DNA of 64,000 nt from Raineyella sp044508675 (GTDB lineage: Bacteria; Actinomycetota; Actinomycetes; Propionibacteriales; Propionibacteriaceae), in NCBI GenBank assembly GCA_044508675.1, contig JBIQHF010000004.1:1-64000 (forward strand). Direction: 5' to 3'. Each line of letters begins with the position of its first letter. Position 1 is the stretch's first letter. A program made the position numbers and the translations under genes. Shown piece by piece: positions 60,999 to 64,000 of this stretch. The notes below the pieces were generated by a model, which did not search any database, had not been told where the DNA came from, and saw only the letters and a program-made list of their open reading frames with translations.

Positions 60999-62720
60999 TC
61001 AGGCCCGGGACAGCCAGTCCCGGAGGACCGCGGTGGCGCGAACGTCGTCCTCGTTGTACTCCAGCACCCGGGTCCGGAACGACTCGCGATTGGCCTCGTC
61101 CTCACTGTGTACGGCCTCGTCATACCAGACCTGCGAGTTGAGGCCGCCGGGATCGTCGTCCCGCCACGAGAAGCCGGCCCCCTCGTGCGCGATCGACTTC
61201 AGCCCCAGCCCGTGCGCGCCGAACCAGTGCGCCCGCACGATGTCGAACAGGTCCACGAAGTGCTCCTGGGCCCACCTCTGCGCCCGGTCCAGCACCGGGT
61301 GCCCGGTGCTCTGCGCCAGCCGGGACAGCCGGGTCCGCTCGTACGAGGAGTAGTGGTAGACCGCGACGCTGCGCTGGCCCTCCGCCAGTCCCATCAGCCA
61401 GGTCATCGCCTCGACCGCCAGCTGCCGCTCGGCGGCATCGTCGAGGTCGGTGAAGGCGCTGAAGTGCTTGTAGTGGCTCTGGCCGGTCTCGGTGTCGTTG
61501 AACAGGAAGCCCCACAGGTACACCCGGTCGTCGCTGGAGGTCTCGATGTCGAAGTCGATCTCCAGGTCCGCGTGCGGCACCAGGATCGGGCCGCTGGTTG
61601 TCCGCTCGAGGGTCTGCCCGTTCGTCAGCAGGCGGGACCGGCGTGCCGCCAGTTCCAGGCGACGATCCGCGGCGGGCCGATGCTGGACCTCAGGCAGGTA
61701 GCGCGGCATCAGTTCGTCCAGGTCGACCGCCGCCAGGTCGTCGATGGTGTTGATGCCGAGCCGGCGCAACACCGAGATCTCACGGATGTCCAGCGGGGAC
61801 TTGTCGATCCGCAGGCTCAGGTCGTGGTCGTGCAGCTGGGGCCGGCAGGTCTCCCACCAGTCGCAGCGGGGGCACTCCTTGTTGACGATCGGATGCACCA
61901 GTGGCTCCGGTGCCTCCGGGCGTCCCTGCTGCGTCGCGACCGTCGCGACCCGGACCCGGAAGGCGTGCTCGTGGTCATAGCGCTCCAGCACGCTACGCCG
62001 GGTCCACCCCTTCTCGGCCGTGCGGGAGAACGTCCTGATCATCGGTTCGTCGAGATCGACCCAGGTGATCACGTGGCCGTTCCCCGATAGCCTGTCGGTC
62101 CCGATGATCCCGGCCAGCCTCGGCCCTGCGGCAGAGAATCCGCACGACTCCAGCAGGCGCCAGTAGTGCGCCACCTGCAGCAGGTCCCCCTCGCGGCTGG
62201 TCACCCGCAGCGCCCGGGAATCAGCCGGCAGGGCGTCCAGCACGGACGGCGCGTCCAGCCGGGAGACGGGGAGGGTGAAGGTGTGCTCGCGACCCGACCT
62301 GCGCTGCTCCTGCACCAGGTGGGCCTTGATCTCCACCGGGTGGTATCCGGGACGCCCGTCGGCCGCATCCGCCCCCCGCACCCACAGGTCCGCCCGTCCG
62401 CTGCGATGGCCAGCCAGGTCGACCGGGACGATGCCGTGGATGATCACGTCGGCCCCGGCCAGCATGGCTTCGCGGCAGGCCTCCTCACGACGGGCCCAGT
62501 CCTCGCCTGCCAGTGGGCGGTGGTCGACCACCTGCAGTCCCTGCCGGCGCGCTGCCAGGATCGTCTCGATCACCCGGTCGGCATGGGTGGGGCCGTCGTC
62601 GAAGCTCTCCTCGACCGAGGGGTCCACCGGCGGGTCCACCGGCTGCTTGGTCGGGTCGAACAGGTTCTGGGTCTTCACCGCGCAACTGCGGGCGGCGAAG
62701 GCATCGAGCACGAATTCCAC
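60999..62720 (-). CDS. TM0106-type RecB-like nuclease
   Basis: 573 aa. N-terminal PD-(D/E)xK nuclease-like half with RADLWVRG...YHPVEIKAH, Cys residues (NKECPRCDWWETCRPQ) suggesting a Cas4-like Fe-S site, and a C-terminal RNase H-like domain (LEIDFDIETSSDDRVYLWGF; YNEDDVRATAVLRDWL). This matches the TM0106 family, thought to act in DNA repair or recombination. GTG start 10 bp after menG, so probably cotranscribed. Confidence 0.85.
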   Translation of the reverse strand: MEFVLDAFAARSCAVKTQNLFDPTKQPVDPPVDPSVEESFDDGPTHADRVIETILAARRQGLQVVDHRPLAGEDWARREEACREAMLAGADVIIHGIVPVDLAGHRSGRADLWVRGADAADGRPGYHPVEIKAHLVQEQRRSGREHTFTLPVSRLDAPSVLDALPADSRALRVTSREGDLLQVAHYWRLLESCGFSAAGPRLAGIIGTDRLSGNGHVITWVDLDEPMIRTFSRTAEKGWTRRSVLERYDHEHAFRVRVATVATQQGRPEAPEPLVHPIVNKECPRCDWWETCRPQLHDHDLSLRIDKSPLDIREISVLRRLGINTIDDLAAVDLDELMPRYLPEVQHRPAADRRLELAARRSRLLTNGQTLERTTSGPILVPHADLEIDFDIETSSDDRVYLWGFLFNDTETGQSHYKHFSAFTDLDDAAERQLAVEAMTWLMGLAEGQRSVAVYHYSSYERTRLSRLAQSTGHPVLDRAQRWAQEHFVDLFDIVRAHWFGAHGLGLKSIAHEGAGFSWRDDDPGGLNSQVWYDEAVHSEDEANRESFRTRVLEYNEDDVRATAVLRDWLSRA

Positions 62721-62730
62721 CTCCGCCGCC

Positions 62731-63444
62731 TCAGGCCCAGGCGCGGTGGATGGCGACGATGCCGCCGGTCAGGTTCTCCCACTGCACGTGCTGCCACCCG
62801 GCCTGCACGAACAGCTCCGCCAGCTGCTCCTGGTCGGGCCAGGCCTGGATCGACTCGGCGAGGTAGACGTACGCCGAGGGGTTGGACGAGACGGCCGTCG
62901 CGATCCGCGGCAGCGCCTCCATCAGGTACTCCTTGTAGACCGTGGCGAACGGCTTCCACGTCGGGGTGGAGAACTCGCAGATCACGATCCGGCCCCCGGG
63001 CCGGGTGATCCGGCGCAGCTCGGCCAGGGCGCCGACGGTGTCCTCCATGTTCCGCAGGCCGTACGAGGCGGTGACGGCATCGAAGGAGGCGTCGGCGTAG
63101 GGCAGGGCCAGGGCATCACCGGCGACGAAGTCCAGCCACGGGTAGCGCTGCTTGCCGACCCGGAGCATGCCGAGCGACAGGTCGGTGGGGACCACCGTCG
63201 CCCCCGAGTCGGCGAAGGAATTGCTGGAGGTGCCGGTGCCGGCGGCCAGGTCGAGGATCAGCTGGCCCGGACGCGGCGCCAGGGCCGCCTTGGTCGCCTC
63301 ACGCCACAGCCGCACCTGGCCCAGGGACAGCACGTCGTTGGCGAGGTCGTAGCGGCTGGCGACCCCGTCGAACATCATCGCCACGTCCTGGCGACGTTTC
63401 GCCAGCGTCGCGCGGTAATCGGTCTTCTCGTTCGCTCGGGCCAC
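62731..63444 (-). CDS. menG: Demethylmenaquinone methyltransferase (MenG/UbiE)
   Basis: 237 aa from GTG 63444 (MARANEKTDYRATL). SAM motif I ILDLAAGTGTSSN, later DALALPYADASFDAVTASYGLRN and LRRITRPGGRIVICEFSTP. Methylates demethylmenaquinone in the last step. Upstream in-frame starts up to 63477 exist but look like spacer DNA. Confidence 0.93.
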   Translation of the reverse strand: MARANEKTDYRATLAKRRQDVAMMFDGVASRYDLANDVLSLGQVRLWREATKAALAPRPGQLILDLAAGTGTSSNSFADSGATVVPTDLSLGMLRVGKQRYPWLDFVAGDALALPYADASFDAVTASYGLRNMEDTVGALAELRRITRPGGRIVICEFSTPTWKPFATVYKEYLMEALPRIATAVSSNPSAYVYLAESIQAWPDQEQLAELFVQAGWQHVQWENLTGGIVAIHRAWA

Positions 63445-63546
63445 GGTCCCAGCATCGCACGTACCCCGTACCTGCACCGTGGAGTGCCCACATGGATGCG
63501 AGGGAGCCGTCTGTCCACCATGATGGCGCCGACGAGCCTGCGTCGT

Positions 63547-64000
63547 CTATCTGTCCTGAAGGTCGATCTCCCGGGTGTAGGTGTCGACCCATGCCGCCGG
63601 GATGCGCGGCGGTGGGGGCAGGTGGTGCCGACGTTCCCAGGTGATGGAATCCTGCCAGACGTAGCGCTCCGGCTGGCGGAAGGCCAAGGGCATGCTGCCG
63701 CCAATGGTTTCGTGCAGCATCAGGTCCTGTTCCGCCACGTAGTCCGGGTTCCAGTTGTGGCTCCAGTAGCCGCCGGCGTACTGCCGGTTCCCCCATCGCG
63801 GGGTCGACTGACCGTCGGGCAGCATCTCCCGGATCAGTCGGCGGTCCTCCTCGGAGGACGCCTGCCGCGGGTCGTGGAAGATCGTGTAGAAGATGCCCGG
63901 GCTCACTGCCCAGGCGGCGAGCAGCCGCCCCGGACGCGGCCAGCCCGCACGTGGTGGGTCAGCACTGACGTACCAGGTCAGTTGGGTGGTGGACCACAGG
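63547..64000 (-). CDS. Unknown protein, 5' partial
   Basis: The frame stays open to the right edge, so this is the C-terminal part of a longer protein. A moderately hydrophobic segment (WPRPGRLLAAWAVSPGIFYT) is followed by an aromatic, charged tail (GGYWSHNWNPDYVAEQDLML; ERYVWQDSITWERRHHLPPP). Not recognised. Confidence 0.6.
   Translation of the reverse strand, partial: LWSTTQLTWYVSADPPRAGWPRPGRLLAAWAVSPGIFYTIFHDPRQASSEEDRRLIREMLPDGQSTPRWGNRQYAGGYWSHNWNPDYVAEQDLMLHETIGGSMPLAFRQPERYVWQDSITWERRHHLPPPPRIPAAWVDTYTREIDLQDR

Noticed and set aside
60999..62720. Cas4 or CRISPR-linked nuclease
   Set aside because: The RecB-like half with Cys residues is fused to an RNase H-like domain, as in TM0106 proteins, and no CRISPR or cas gene is present.

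Overview
The window is a high-GC chromosomal segment from an actinobacterium. The evidence is strongly GC-rich codon use, a WhiB-type Fe-S regulator, a GlxR/CRP-like palindrome, menaquinone genes and sortase-linked surface proteins. A relative of the Propionibacteriales is my guess from overall gene content; the sequence alone does not prove it. All calls come from reading the sequence; no database search was run.

Layout. (1) 1-726: the end of an ArsC/LMW-phosphatase-like gene whose catalytic Cys is replaced by Ser, then tRNA-Lys(TTT). (2) 691-10536: a 9.8 kb integrative element in the 3' end of that tRNA, bounded by identical 36-bp att copies. It carries a tyrosine integrase, an XRE repressor divergent from an excisionase-like gene, primase-polymerase plus a DUF3987 ATPase, and a train of small overlapping genes including a WhiB-like protein and Cys-rich mini-proteins. 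I see no conjugation or capsid genes. (3) 10647-16621 (minus): a compact polyketide locus of free-standing ketosynthase, AT-ACP-alpha-oxoamine synthase fusion, phosphopantetheinyl transferase and an NAD(P)-binding epimerase/reductase. (4) 16955-18937: two surface proteins and a sortase. (5) 18969-21572: glycerol-3-phosphate dehydrogenase and small proteins.

(6) 21582-56093: about 34 kb of aromatic or xenobiotic catabolism. It includes two flavin reductases fused to an IclR-type ligand domain, two IclR regulators, two paralogous FAD hydroxylases and a Dpp-type ABC importer. A monooxygenase, an extradiol dioxygenase and a meta-cleavage hydrolase form an HsaA/HsaC/HsaD-like set. Also present are Fe/2OG dioxygenases, a GntR regulator, an MmgE/PrpD protein, a second (Fe3+/polyamine-type) ABC importer, a gentisate-type branch (FAH-family hydrolase, gentisate dioxygenase, 3-hydroxybenzoate 6-hydroxylase-like enzyme), a 4,5-dihydroxyphthalate decarboxylase homologue, an Old Yellow Enzyme-type reductase, an MFS transporter and an SDR. 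Three transcription units here share an inverted repeat TCATACG...CGTATGA placed 4-5 nt after a plausible -10 box, so they look co-regulated. menA lies inside this block at 52197-53093.

(7) 56179-63444: menaquinone biosynthesis (menE, menC, menD, menG) with a TM0106-type RecB-like nuclease and a small membrane protein, then a partial unknown gene at the right edge.

How the genes fit together: the catabolic block plausibly imports an aromatic acid or ester, hydroxylates it, cleaves the ring by an extradiol or gentisate-type route and sends the products to central metabolism. The actual substrate cannot be read from the sequence.
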